Part shown: positions 36,240 through 48,420 of the stretch, in pieces
Numbering within the stretch: the first letter of the stretch is position 1
How the letters are laid out: every line of letters begins with the position of its first letter
Source: Casuarius casuarius
Taxonomy: Eukaryota > Chordata > Aves > Casuariiformes > Casuariidae
Assembly (NCBI GenBank): GCA_003342895.1
Contig: PTFA01000029.1
Coordinates: 806,001-870,000, forward strand
Length of the DNA stretch: 64,000 nt
Direction of reading: 5' to 3'
Made by a program: the position numbers and the translations under genes
The notes under the pieces: model-generated
Told to the model about the DNA's origin: nothing
Database searches by the model: none
What the model saw: only the letters and a program-made list of their open reading frames with translations

Positions 36240-36600
36240 TACTAATTTGCCTTTCAGATTTCTCTTAATTAAAAATTAATATGTTTTAAAAATCAGCTCT
36301 TTTACACTTCTCTAATTAAATTTCCACAGGATATTTTTTGGTGGGAGAATTCAATTAGGTTTTAATTTTAGTAATCAAAAAAGCACTGGTGCTCTGAGTA
36401 TTTGATTTTTAATTTAAAATTTGACATGACATTCCAATTAAAGTGTTCAACAGTTGCATTGTAGCATAAAAAGTCTATTACATTTGGTAATCAGGAGAAT
36501 CCGATGACCATAAAAAATGGAAACAGTATTTCAAGAACCCTCAGGTGATAACCATACTTAGCAAACACTAAACACTTCAATTACAGCTGCCTGTAGCAGC
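36240..36600. promoter_or_regulatory. Candidate conserved non-coding element
   Basis: Dense homeodomain-type cores: TCTTAATTAAAAATTAAT (about 36263), TCTAATTAAATTT (36311), TTCAATTAGG (36349), GTAATCAAAA, CCAATTAAAG (36433) and TCAATTACAG (36577). It also has CATTTGGTAATCAGG. The block is non-repetitive despite high AT. Second only to the 24.6 kb block in core density. Confidence 0.38.
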
Positions 36601-39600
36601 TCTGATCACTCAGAACCCATGGCAGCAAGTGGAAACCACTCTTTATCTATCTCACCTTTAGATAAGGTTATGCCTTGGCTATATAATGTAAACTCAGGTT
36701 CCAGAAGTGTAATCAAACCTACCAAAGGCAATATCAAAAAGGAAATGTTGACTCTTTCTGTTTCCCTACTCACACAAGCTTCTTTTTCTTGCCCCTGAAG
36801 CTGATTCACACAGTATCATCTGTACAAATAAGAAAAACTGCAGCTTGGAAATCTGATTCATTATTGTGCTCTCTTTCTTATCTTCTTTTGCTACTTGTCT
36901 ACTCAGATTTTGAGTCTGCAAAGGAATAAATATCTCTAAAGGTTCTGAGCACCCCTTTGCACAGAAGAAGACATTCTGCTTCTATCTTGCAGAACTGGGC
37001 CCTAAGTACATGAACAATCCCTATTCCCCCCATCCCCTCCAAAAAACCCCTCTCTTTACAATAATCAGGACATTCTTCAGAATGAAAACCCTACATAAAA
37101 TATTTTAATCCCACTTATGATCCTGCACTGAGAAGTGCAAAGCCTTTCATACAATTGAAAGGCAAAGGTTGGATGTGCAAAATCCAGGGAATGAAGAAGG
37201 AATCATGTACGATCAATGCAAATCGACAATACAAAAAATTACTTCAGTTTTGAGCAGGTACATCTTACATATACCAGTACCATACTTATGTCCAGCAAAT
37301 GCCAGGGTTGCACTAATTATATAAAAACCAATCCAAAGACTACTTTAGTCCCTAAGGGCTTAGTCATTGTCATAATGGATCACAATTGGCTCCATCTAGT
37401 CTACTGACCTGCCTCTGACAAGGACAAATGCTACTGAAAGATTCCAATATTGTCATTGCTCCCTACAAATTGTATGACATTTCAGAAGAATTGTATCTAT
37501 CTGTCTCAGCTTTCATACTTCCTCCATTGCTAAATAACGTAATATTCCTGTGTTAAATTTTCCCATTTTCCTTTAAATGTCAGTTTCACCATGTACTGCT
37601 CGTCAATCACATGTTTATTGCACATTATTTTTGGAGCTCCTTCACTACACATGACATTGCATGGTACAGACAGCAAGGCACAGAAGTCAATAACACATGC
37701 ATACTTAAAGTTAAATGTGTGATTAAATATGCATGCTGCAGTGGGGCAAGAAACATAGGTGAAAAATTTGTCAAGATGGTCCATTTTATATATCAGGCTG
37801 TATCATCCACTAAGAGAAAAATTATGCTTCAAACTGTGACAACAGGTGGATTTGCAATCTGCCCTTGCATCAGACCATGTCTGGGATAGTGTTCCAGTCA
37901 TGCGTGCTGTGGATATATCATTGCTGGATAGCTTTGCAGATGATGCATGGTTTAAGGGGAAACTGAAGAAAGGAGTCAGATTGTCTCTTTGGTGGTTAAT
38001 AGAGGGAATTCAAAGGATCAAAGATGAAATGGAGAGAGGAGTTAAGATGAAAACAAGAGAAAAATGAACACAAGGCCCAGTGGAGTAGAGAAATCTTCTC
38101 TGTCATTCTTTGACAAAGAGTGAACACTGCAGGGACAGGCTTAGGGAATCTGGAGAAAAGCAATGCTAGCATAAAGGCAAATTTGACTTTTGTCAAATCC
38201 AAAATCCACTTGAAATGAAGGGGGTAAGGGTTCGATCAAAGCCAATAGCTGCAAGGACTGCAAAGATATGACACAGGTTAAAAAAAAAAAGAACAAATGA
38301 CATTTTAATTAAATACGTATCATATAAAACTAAACAGGTGCTGACGAAGTAGTCCACCAAGGAGAAGCAAGCTCAATGCTGGCCTGAGAGTGCTCTCAAA
38401 TTGGGATAACTTCTCTGGAGTCAGCACAGTGACACCAGCACAGAGCCATTTATAGGGAATGAGAGTCATTGCTCTTTCACAGAGCACTGTGAAGGCACGG
38501 GTTGCTCTTAAACAGGATTGTGCTCCATCACTGCTATAGCACACCCAGAGACAGAGCTTGCCCCCCCCGAGGGGAGAGGTTCTGCAAGCTGACAGAGGGA
38601 GTGATGGGTGACTGTCAGGTGCCTCATCCATGCCTGCACCACTGCTCAGTAAGGGCTGGAAGACAAGACAAACATGCAGAAAAAGAAATGTGCAACAAGA
38701 GCACAGGAGCCACTTGGCCTCAGCTCTCACTGGCTCAAGTATCTAGCCCTGGCTTCACAGCAGCACACATTTCAGCACACCTGCTAGCAACCAGCCATAT
38801 CAACAGGTCACCAGCAGGCATGCCAAGGTGCAGATCTGCTGGAGATGTCAGTGGGAGATGTGGAGGGCAGAATAGTGTCAGACTCCAGTACTCTCTGACC
38901 AGGCTCTTTTAGATATTCCACACATATGAAGAGAGCAATGTTTAATATAAAAGTTTACTTTGAAGGTATTTGATGCTACACAGGATTTTTGATTTAGCAG
39001 AGTGATACAGCAATATACTGAAATCACAATACAAGTGTACGCTTATAGAGTTCAATCACAATACCGATGTAATTGCCATTACCGGTCTCTATAATGCGTT
39101 CACCGTCACAACAATGAACAGCCCCAGTCACCAGGAAGGAATACATGGGCTGAAGCCAGCTCAAGCCTGTTGCTCTCTTCAAAATTCCTTTGTTAGTTGT
39201 TGAGGTTTTATACTCTATGTTAGGCTGAGCCACCTGTACATTCTTTGGATCAACTCAGGAAGAAACATTTACACTTGGTCTATGGCTGCTTGTCTAAAAC
39301 AACGGTCACCCTCTTTGGGTTGAGATAAAGCCAGTTCTCAGTGCAATAGCTGGGATTAACAAGTCACACCCTACATGATTCCTGAGCTTCATGGGCACCT
39401 CACCCTTGTCCATCTCCCCTGAGCCTTCTTCCATTGTAGGGATTATTGGTCAGTCACAGAAAGGAGAAGGTTGAAATGGCCAAGTCCAAAACCTGCCCTG
39501 AGACCCTACCATAGGGTTGTAGAGCAATGCACATCCTGGTGTCACCTCCATGACCCAAACGGAGGCCTTGCTACACTGGGCCCTCTTTCACCTTATGCAG

Positions 39601-42600
39601 GTGCCCATGTCTCATGGCAGCCCTTGTAGGGGTGAAAGGCGAGAGTCCTCTCTGCCTTTGCTTGTGGCACCTGAGCAAGCTGGAGCAAAATCCACAGTCT
39701 GTGACATGCTGGGGGAGCAGCTCCGTGTCTGCACTCACATGGTCTCTGAAGCATGTAGACAAAGATAGAAGCTGGCATTTTAAGGAATAAATAGGAAAGA
39801 GGATAAACTTAAAAGCTAACTCAACATTTAATAGCAAACAAATAAACAAAAAAAGAGCCACCAATAAGATTAAACGAAAGTTGAAAACAAGCTTAAAAAT
39901 AAAGGAGCAAGCAAAAGAATCATTTACAAACCAAATGAAGTGGGGAACAGATAAGATAAACTCTGAATATTAAAAAGCAACCAGAAGGAGGGGGGAAAAA
40001 GAAGCTAAAATGGGTCTATTTTACCACAGGCAAAATAATGTACAATGTTTCAATCTCCTCAGTTAAATTACAGAATAAAAAGGAACCTTAATACAATATC
40101 AGCCTGTAAATCTCTCTCCGAACCACCCACATGCTGACTGCTGCTGGAGACAAATAGATATAATAATGGGTAGAAGGCAAAATGCCATGGCCACGAACAC
40201 GGTAAGGTTGATTTTCCTTCTGTGGCTGTTAAAGAAGGTATTTTAATAAGGAAAAAACAGCAAATGTACCAACCAGCAGAACAATTTTAAAGAAAGTGAG
40301 CATACATTGTGCACCAGCCCTTCCCTGTCTGAGGGGTGGAATCTATAGGGAAGCTGCTAATTAGACTTGCCAAAGTGTTTTGATGTGTTCAGCCAGGAAA
40401 CTCGCTCTGTTTGCTGGTGGGACAACCTCACACAGGTATGACACTGAAGGGCAGTGGCTACATTTAGTGTCCAGCCTAAGAAGTCACCTTTTCCTGCTTG
40501 AATGTGGCAGGGAGTCTCTGAGAGAGTGTGACTTTGAAAGAAAAGAGTAGTAGTTTTGGTTTTATCCCTTCATTATTTTGTTGCTGTTCTTTGGGCTGGA
40601 TTTCATTATTTAAGGGGGTCCTGGGGGCTGCAGGGCTCCTGAGAGTTGCTCCTATTTGAAACAGTGGTCTTTTCATTAGTAGCGGGGCTAGAGCAAACCT
40701 TCGGCTTCACATTCAGACTGTTCATGCTACCGTTCTGCTCGTTATATCCTCAGGGCATCATATATACTAATAAAATAGAACAGAAGAAGAACCTATGTGG
40801 AAAGCCTTTGATGTCTTGTGCTGAGACTCTGTGTACAATCTGATATGTTAATCATGGCATTAGCCGTTACAAAGACAGGAGAAAAAAATGTATTTCTTCT
40901 ATAATGAATATTTAGTTTCCTGGAAGTGCTTGTCCAATCTAGGTTCTTTTTCTGGCTTGCTCAGTCATATCAGTGCCATGCTGCTGTAATATGTCTCACT
41001 GGGCAGTCTACTTATTCCTCACAGTGGGAGAGAGGGTCTCTCATTCCTTTGCTGGCAGAACAGTGCGCTGGAAATAAAAAGAATATCAGCAGAGACTGTC
41101 TGCTGGTATCTCCCATTTAAAGATTCTCCTAGTGCAAAAACAGGCTTTCTTATCACATCAGAATACCCTTGTCTATTGCCCTGCAACCTAGCAGGCCAAT
41201 GCAAAGCTTTGAAGTTTATTAATCCCCTCCTGAACACAAATTCTACAGTCTGAACTGAATGAGAGATGACACATGTTACTAAACTGGCTCTTCTTTTCTT
41301 CTTATTGCTTTCCAAAGATAATTCTCCCGAAAGGTGACAGACCGATATCTAGGAAAAAATACTGGCTAGATCTGCAGTGGAATTTCTCCAGCTTCTAAGA
41401 GCTGAGATTTGCCCTTGATGAGCTCTGGTTACCCCCAGTTCTTCAAAGTCATGAAACTTAGCAGTGGTGTGAGGTTTTCCCTGTACTACCAAAAGTTTAA
41501 TCCTTTTTCTTAGGGATCCTTTTAGCTGGTGTAAGGGACAGGATAGTAAGAACTCATGTAGATATCTTGCAGTGCCTGGAAGTTCACACACTCTAATAAC
41601 CTCCCCCCAAATATTGAGAAATCCCATAATTATTTTCTTTTAGACTGAACAATACAGGGTAAGTAATACAGAAAATAATCCTGCAGAGGATAAGGGAGTA
41701 ATCACCATATATTGTGTTGTGCAGAAGAGACACTTTCATTCTTTTTATCATCCTGAAATTATCTTGTGATGACTCCAGTTCCAGTGAGAGACTACCTTCT
41801 TGCTCAAGGGAATTTCAAATTAGCAATGTCAGTTAAATGCTAAGAGCTATTTCTCCTGGGAATAAACATTTGTTTTGTTTATCTCCAGCCAACAGCTAAT
41901 AGCACAATAATGATCCAATCCCCGGATCCCTTTGGCTGGAAACTGATACCTTAATCTTCACAGTGCAAGTCTTATCAGTCTTTACTCCTATGCAGTTTGA
42001 ACATTTCCTTTATATGCTCAGTGCCCCCTGCAATGAAAGACTGTCTCAGATTCTGGTTATCTTTGCCATGAATTAGCTTTCCCTGTCCCTGTTTGCTCCT
42101 TTTTCACAAATATCTCCTTTGCACTATTTTCTAGATATTCCACGCTCTCTTCTGGCCCCGTATTACTGTTACTGAAGCCCATTATTATTGTCTTATTTTT
42201 GCTTAACATTGTCCACTGTTCACTACCTGGGGATTGGCATTATGTCTGAAACAATAATGGAGACAAGAAGTCCTGCTGTTACCCTGCATTTACCCAATGG
42301 TAATCAGCAGAGATGTGCAAAGCAAGTGTGAATTGGACATTTCTTTTGAACCTCACTTACTGAACTTCTTCGTGCTATCATTTAGATCTGGTTCTATCTC
42401 AATGAAAGTGAGAATTAATATTCCTACAGCTGGTCCCGTGACTTTCCTAGGCATTGCCAGGAAGCTCCAGGCTTCTTACAGGCAGTCTAATTTCATTGGA
42501 TTAATATGCCAGCCACAGCAGAGGCCAGGTCGCAGTCACATCTGGGGGATCTTTAGCAGAATTGAATCAAAACTAAGCTTTCTGTAAAGGTTTGCTCGTT

Positions 42601-42964
42601 ACATACATCAAAGCATAGAAATCCTTCTGTGAAGCAGTGAAACCTTAGACATACCATGAAGAAAGCCACTATCGAAATTGAAGGCACCTGTTGGCTAATA
42701 TCCTCCATTCTTCCCTCTACAAGTGCAGACCTTACCTTGTATACCTTACACGGCTTTAACTATACTCCTTTCTTGCAGAGTCAACCCATCTCACATCCTC
42801 CTTCAGCACGCTCAGCTGTTGTACCTGTTTGATCTGGTCAATCGATGCATGAGGGAGGAACAGCATAAGAACCAGCCTGATGAAAATTTGCATTCCTCAG
42901 GATACCTCACCAGTTTAATTTTTAATCGGTTTTACAGATACACCACTAATTTGACCTTCTGATT
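36601..42964. other. Non-genic stretch, no gene recognised
   Basis: About 6.4 kb with no supported gene. Notes: a GCCTTTCA/TGAAAGGC 8-bp hairpin at 37142-37163; an ATTTGAC/GTCAAAT 7-bp hairpin at 38181-38198; a 10-A run near 38281; eight consecutive C at about 38562. Paired 136-codon frames on opposite strands at 38.3-38.9 kb are domain-free and read as chance. An A-rich stretch lies at 39.78-40.09 kb. Confidence 0.45.
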
Positions 42965-43017
42965 GGAGGTGGTTTGATGGAGAAGTAAAGATTAAATTTG
43001 ATCTTTACTTTACCTCC
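42965..43017. repeat. Two-part hairpin (10-bp and 6-bp arms)
   Basis: AAGTAAAGAT (42983-42992) pairs with ATCTTTACTT (43001-43010) around an 8-nt loop. Beyond an asymmetric bulge, GGAGGT (42965-42970) pairs with ACCTCC (43012-43017). In total 16 pairs over 53 bases. It is shorter than a usual pre-miRNA and the bulge is one-sided, so a miRNA is unlikely. Confidence 0.75.
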
Positions 43018-44089
43018 TCCCATTTATTGCTTGATTTAAGTGCTATGTTTCTGTTTCCATGGTCATTCTGAGCATCTCACAATTTAAAAGCTTTGGTGCA
43101 TAGCAAATCTCACTATCTGTAATGAATTGCAAGGATTTTCTTCTCTGTTTAGGCTTCATTAGTACTTTAGTAGGTTTAGATTGTCCTGGCATCTAGATGT
43201 CTGTAACAAAATTACAGACTGAACAAGAGATGTGGCCACATTTGCCCCACGGTATGCCGTTCTCCCATTTATATCAAATGCCTCCTGCTCGAAACTGAAG
43301 TTCACTGGAGCCTAATTTTGTCTAAAATAAAGCAGAATGAAAAGGGGTCTACAGAGGAAGCATAAAGCTTTGCAGAAACCGTGAATTAGTCACAGATCAC
43401 ACAGTGACATTGTCCAGGAATGCAGATAACTTTGAGATAAAAGGTTTCAGTGCATTCCTCCTTTTTTTGCCTCAGAAGGAAATGTACTCCAACATAGAAG
43501 TCAAGAGCACAGAGACTGCCAACCTGATGCAAAACTTATGTAAGATTTCCTTAAAATACACAAGCCCCAGCATACCTGACCAGGCAAATGCCCTTTCTAA
43601 TTGTGCATTTACCATTCTTATGTAAGGCAGAGTATCATTAAGGTTAGGACTTCAAAACCAAAGATTTTCTATGGTTGGAGAAGAAGCAAAGTGCAAGGGA
43701 GTGGGGATGGGGGAATCAAGAAATGCTTTTTTTCATACCATGGTAAATTAAATCTACCACATGCTCTTGATTATACTTGGTTGCATATCACTGTTTGCCT
43801 GAGGAGAAGCAGCTCTGTGTATGGAGTCAACCAGTGCTGAGTTTTGCATTTTTAAATTATTTTCTTCTGCCTTGCGGGGAAAAGAAATCATTAAAGTGTG
43901 CTGCTAGAAGCCAATTTGGCCCAAAATCTGGCTGCCAACAATCTGACTTTCAACTTTTTGGAAAATGCAGGAAGAGCAGGAATAATTTTGGAATTTCAAT
44001 ATCCCCTGCTTCTCCTTTCCTCTCCTGCTTGTTTTTCCCTTCATCATTTACAGCCCTGTTATTGCTGGTTTGAGCCTAGCAAAGAAAGC
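43018..44089. other. Non-genic stretch, no gene recognised
   Basis: No exon or repeat family recognised. Frames of 64-98 codons at 43.4-44.1 kb overlap in different registers. Confidence 0.5.
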
Positions 44090-44330
44090 TGACAAGAAAT
44101 GAGGTCTGAATAAAAGTGAACCTGACTGCTTTATTTCTACAGCCCAGCCTGAGAGAATTGCAAAGAATATAGAGCAACTGAGCTAATAGAAAATAAATCA
44201 GCCATTTAAAGCCCTTTCTGTTTTAGTAACTGCAAGTGTTACTCATCAGTAACATGGATGAGAGTTTTCTTTTTAATTGCTCTGTGTCCTCGCAGCGATT
44301 AGGCAAACTGAGAGGTGATGCTGGGCTTGT
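44090..44330. promoter_or_regulatory. Candidate conserved non-coding element
   Basis: Non-repetitive block with CTTTATTTCTACAG, GAGCTAATAGAAAATAAATC, TTTTTAATTGC and retained CpGs (CCTCGCAGCGATTAGG near 44290). Moderate motif density. Regulatory role inferred only. Confidence 0.25.
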
Positions 44331-44369
44331 TCTTTTGCCACTCTCCATGGCTTTCTGCAGGTCCCACCT

Positions 44370-44425
44370 CTTGTAACTGGTGTAAATTGGTATAAAATGC
44401 CACCAGTTTCAATTTCAAGAAGGGA
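44370..44425. repeat. Foldback repeat fragment
   Basis: AACTGGTG (about 44376-44383) and CACCAGTT (about 44401-44408) are exact inverted 8-mers around a TAAATTGGTATAAAATGC spacer. The words match those of the 22.38 kb foldback and of the old 'ggtgtaaat' amniote repeat. Likely a decayed fragment of that family. Confidence 0.4.
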
Positions 44426-46815
44426 CAAATCCAAACTCACTCACACACTAAAATAGGGTTGATTGAAGATTTGCCGTGCTGTGTATTTTAGCCAGCTCAG
44501 GATGCTTGGTCTCTATGGGCTTGCTCAGGCCTGTAATTGGATTAAGTTTCTATTTACACTGCACACTGCCATGAGCCTGTAGACATCTGAGCAAGCTCTA
44601 AATGAGCTACCCGAGGAACCAGAAGCAGCTGCAGCTCTGGAGAGGAAGGGCAACACAGCCTCAGATGAGCTCTGGACCAGCACAGCTAGGCTGCTCCTGG
44701 CACCTGAGAAGCACCTCTGCTGTTCCTGCACAGCTCTGCTCTCTGCTCTGTAGACATGCACGGAGACTCAGCTCCCCAGAGTTTGCTGGCATGTCATCCG
44801 CATTGATCTCACCGGGAGCTAACGGTTTAAATAGGCCTGAGGATTGAGGCCAAAGTGGCTGGCCTTGAATCAGACAGCAGGTCAGTGCAAAAGCCAAACA
44901 GCAGATTTCCTGACTAGTGGCTTATCCACAGGCCTTTCCTTTTGTAGACCCTGTACAACTCCACTGTTGAAGACATTTTGCTGAAATGCTTTGCACCATC
45001 CAAATAAGCACAGCTTGATACATGTGTTTGCTAGGGGTGTGGGCAGGGAGAGACGCAGAAGGGAAACAATGGGTGGTGGAGGAAATGGAAAAACAAGACA
45101 GTGCCGGGAGGATTCGCGGGCATAAACATTACACAGTACCGCAGACTGCTGGGCAGGGTTCAAGGGGTGGTGGATCCCTGATAGGCCATAGCAGCTGCAC
45201 TGATTTGCCTTTTCCCCCCAGCAGCTCATGCCAGCCCAGTGGGACTCACTGGGGCAAGGCAACTTTGACCAGGAGGATGCGATACTGGCAAAAGAGCGAT
45301 GACACATGGGTTGGATGGTGTGTTGCTGGACTTCCACTGAGCATTGTACTGCTGTGACAACTGCATGTCAGTTCTCACTTCTTAGTGACTGGGAAATGAA
45401 GATGCGGTCTACCACATGCATTGCAAAATGCTCACATAGGAAAATGAAGAGGTGTAGGGCAGTGGTAGACCTCTGTTCCCCTTCAAAAGAGCACTGTGCA
45501 AGGCCTAGATGGAGCTTTAAGTCAGTGAAAGCCCTCTAGCTGGTGCTGGAGCCAATCTATTACAGTTCACAAGCTGAGTAGCTAAAATGCCTCACTCCAC
45601 CATCGAAGTACTGAACTCAAGCCTTGTTTCAGACTAGTGCCAAGAGCTCCTTAGCGAACCCAGCTGTACACACATCCCCTATCATTCAGCCAGGGGAATG
45701 AGAGGTGTCTGAAAGTCCGCTGTGGCTTAATTATAGAAGTCGATGTGCCTGAGCCATGATAGTCCAACAGGACTCAGTGCCTATGGACCCTATATGGCTC
45801 GGAAAGCTCCTGGCTCTGCTCTGCCACACAGCAGCATACGAAGCTGGGAATCAGCCCAGAGCCCACTTTTGTTGCTGATAGGCCCAAACGAGGTCCCAGC
45901 ACAGAGTGAGCAGGTAGGGTAAGGGGAAATAGTTTTACTTTAAGGGGAATGAATAAATTAAAGGAACTCTTTCCCGAAGCAGGGATAATTTTCCTCAGAG
46001 CTCATTGCAAGATGCAGCTGCTTTGAATGAAGACCTGCCGAAGGGTCTCCTGCTCTACATGCAGGAGATGCCCCATTTCTGCTGCATGTCTATCTGTGCC
46101 TGCCTGAGAGATGATTTACTGAAGGGGTTTTGACACTTTTTGCTTGCATGTACAGGAAACTAGATGAGCTTCCACTATGTCTCTGACTTCTTGGGCAAAG
46201 AAGACATGGAGGGTCAGATGGTAAATGGAGTGTCTGGACCACATTCCTGCCCCATTTGTGAGAAAGAGCGGCTGCTCTGAGTGGCCTGCCTTGACATTGG
46301 TTGTATCACCCAATTCTGCCCCAGCTGCAATTCTGTTCCTGGCAAAAGTCATCATTTTTTCTGTCAGAGCTTAAAAGCAAGAGTTTTCTGACTGTCAATC
46401 CACGGAATCAAGCTTAAGACTTAAGTTTCTGGAGCATCTTTCCCAAATACTTAGTCCTCTCTCATTCACACAGCCCCCACTAACTCCGTCAAGCAATTTA
46501 ATTGTAAATTAAAGACTTCTGCAAGCTTCCAGCACTGTATATGCTGGATCAATGTCCTATGGGATAAGAATGTCAATAACTAACATTAAGGTTAGATTTG
46601 CAAACATGGTTTTAAAGCCAGTTGAAAAATGGGATTTTACTAGAATTCCTATATCTTTCCCTCTAACCCAACTCCCCAACCTTGGGCTTTAATTCAAGCA
46701 GTGAACATTTTCAAGGAAGACCATTTCTGTCTGGAAATGCAGTTCCCCTGCTTTTTGCTCCTACCTTCTTGTTTAAGTGTGACTTTCCCTATATTTCTTA
46801 TGCCACAATATCATC
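44426..46815. other. Non-genic stretch, no gene recognised
   Basis: The part at 44.58-45.34 kb is GC-richer, with overlapping frames (78-151 codons) on both strands and no domain. I considered an exon but see no acceptor-donor pair around a single consistent frame. Confidence 0.45.
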
Positions 46816-46838
46816 CCTCCCTTCTCAGAGAAGGGAGG
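46816..46838. repeat. 23-bp interrupted palindrome (11-bp arms)
   Basis: CCTCCCTTCTC and GAGAAGGGAGG are exact reverse complements around a single central A. The polypurine/polypyrimidine halves make it also a candidate for unusual DNA structure. The next outer bases do not pair. Confidence 0.85.
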
Positions 46839-47180
46839 TAATAAGTTGCACAGAAGCAGGTGCAATTTGGATGAGAACTCCAGCCTGAGGTGGCTATTTG
46901 ATTTGGATATTTTCCTCTATTGTCAGGCTTTTGGACCACAAAGTCTGTGATATACCCTAGTCTTTCCTCTTCGGAAAGAAAAGTCATGCATTATGGGGGG
47001 CATACTCTAATTAGGAAGACACAAATAGATCACCAAATAACTGATAACTTTCATGGGATAACATAGCAAAAATTTCTAATTATCCAATTACTTGATTTTT
47101 CAAGAACACGTTGACATTTTTCATGGAAATAGACAGTTTTGTCCAGATTGTTTCATGGAAATGTAAGCCTCATTCCTATC
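46839..47180. other. Non-genic stretch, nothing seen
   Basis: AT-rich single-copy-looking DNA. A TTTCATGGAAAT word is repeated near 47130 and 47151. No gene or family repeat. Confidence 0.5.
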
Positions 47181-47256
47181 AGAGGCAGGCAGGCAAGCAG
47201 GCAGAGAAAGAAAGAAAAAAAGAAAGAGAGAATGAAAGAAGGAAAGAAGGAAAATC
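47181..47256. repeat. Purine-rich microsatellite (GGCA then GAAA/GGAA units)
   Basis: Begins with four GGCA/AGCA-type units and passes into GAAA and GGAA units over about 75 bp. One strand is almost pure purine. Likely length-variable, and able to form triplex DNA. It accounts for the lysine/glutamate-rich open frame across it. Confidence 0.85.
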
Positions 47257-48369
47257 AAGCAATCCTAATAGTTTCCTTATGGCAAATCAAGAAATATCTA
47301 ACTTCTGCATAGGTGAATTTGAGGCATTTTATGAATAGATTTTATTGAAATGTTAATGTTAGTGATATAGTGAAACCGTTGTCTCTCTCAGAACAGAATC
47401 TGGTACGTGCAGTGGGTAAAAGGGATTATACACTATAGTTATAGATACAGCTTGTATCACAGATATTTGCCCATAGTATAGAAATGAATTGATACATTGA
47501 AATACAGTAATACAAGTCTGAAATGAAATCAGCTTATAGCTCCTGATGGAGTAAGCGAAAAAGTGTACTTTCTTTAGAGAGGGGGGAAATGAACCAGAAT
47601 TAGTCACAGAGCATCTTCCATTTCTGCTCTGGGAATTGTGCCAGATCAGATTGGGGCCCTCTCATGTATTCGCTCGTTCCTTTACAACCGCGCATTGGGA
47701 GTTTGCCCAGCAGCAGGGTGCTGATAATATGTCAGACATGCACACTGTATTGAGCAAAGCATGATAGCTAGAGATTTTGTAAATGGAGAATGAATTGGAG
47801 GCAGGTTTGAAGTAAACAGGTTTAGAGCACAAAATAGCAAATCTTTCCAAAAGTTAGTACAGGATTTTGTAACCAATTAAAAGTGAGACATGACCAAAAT
47901 GTGATTCTTTCCTCTAACAGCCAAAATTTTGGATCAAAATAAGTAATCTAGCAATTTTTTTAATTCTAATGGAAATGATTTTTGCTAACATCTCCTTGCA
48001 GGACTTATAGATGGAGAATTCAAGTACTCGGCTGATAGACAAGAACCTCTGAGTGAAATTTATTAGGAACTGGCTGTAAACAGAAGTGAAGCAGACCAAT
48101 CTATTTTCATTTCCCAAACAGAGAAACCCCAAACTGTGGTCATCTGGCAGAGAGAATGGAAAGTAATGGAAATGGAAAGTACATTTTAGTTGTAATTGAA
48201 TAACCCATTATCTGTATCACTGGCAAGTAAACTCGGGTTTGGGGGGTTGTTTTGTTTTTCTAATATATGTTTAAAACTGACGACATCCCCTAAAAGATCA
48301 AAACTATCATTGTGTTCCATCCCAGGTGCAGTTCAACAGCAAGGGCTGCGCAAAACACAGGCGTATTTC
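47257..48369. other. Non-genic stretch, no gene recognised
   Basis: AT-rich single-copy-looking DNA; no exon, RNA gene or clear repeat. Confidence 0.5.
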
Positions 48370-48420
48370 ACTGAAGCAAAGTCAATGAGACTTAAGTGCT
48401 TTGTTGAATCGGAGCCATAA
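48370..48420 (+). repeat. Ancient amniote interspersed repeat fragment
   Basis: GTCAATGAGACTTAAGTGCT followed by TTGTTGAATCGGAGCC matches a repeat I recall as common in turtle, crocodile and bird DNA ('tcaatgggacttaag...aagtgctttgctgaatcggggcc'). The family name is uncertain. Fragment only. Confidence 0.5.

Noticed and set aside
38320..38912. Two 136-codon frames on opposite strands
   Set aside because: Mutual overlap on both strands, no domain, and cysteine/serine-rich low-information peptides; read as chance.
44882..45357. Overlapping 151-codon minus-strand and 111-codon plus-strand frames
   Set aside because: GC-richer DNA keeps several frames open at once; neither peptide shows a domain and no acceptor-donor pair fits one frame.
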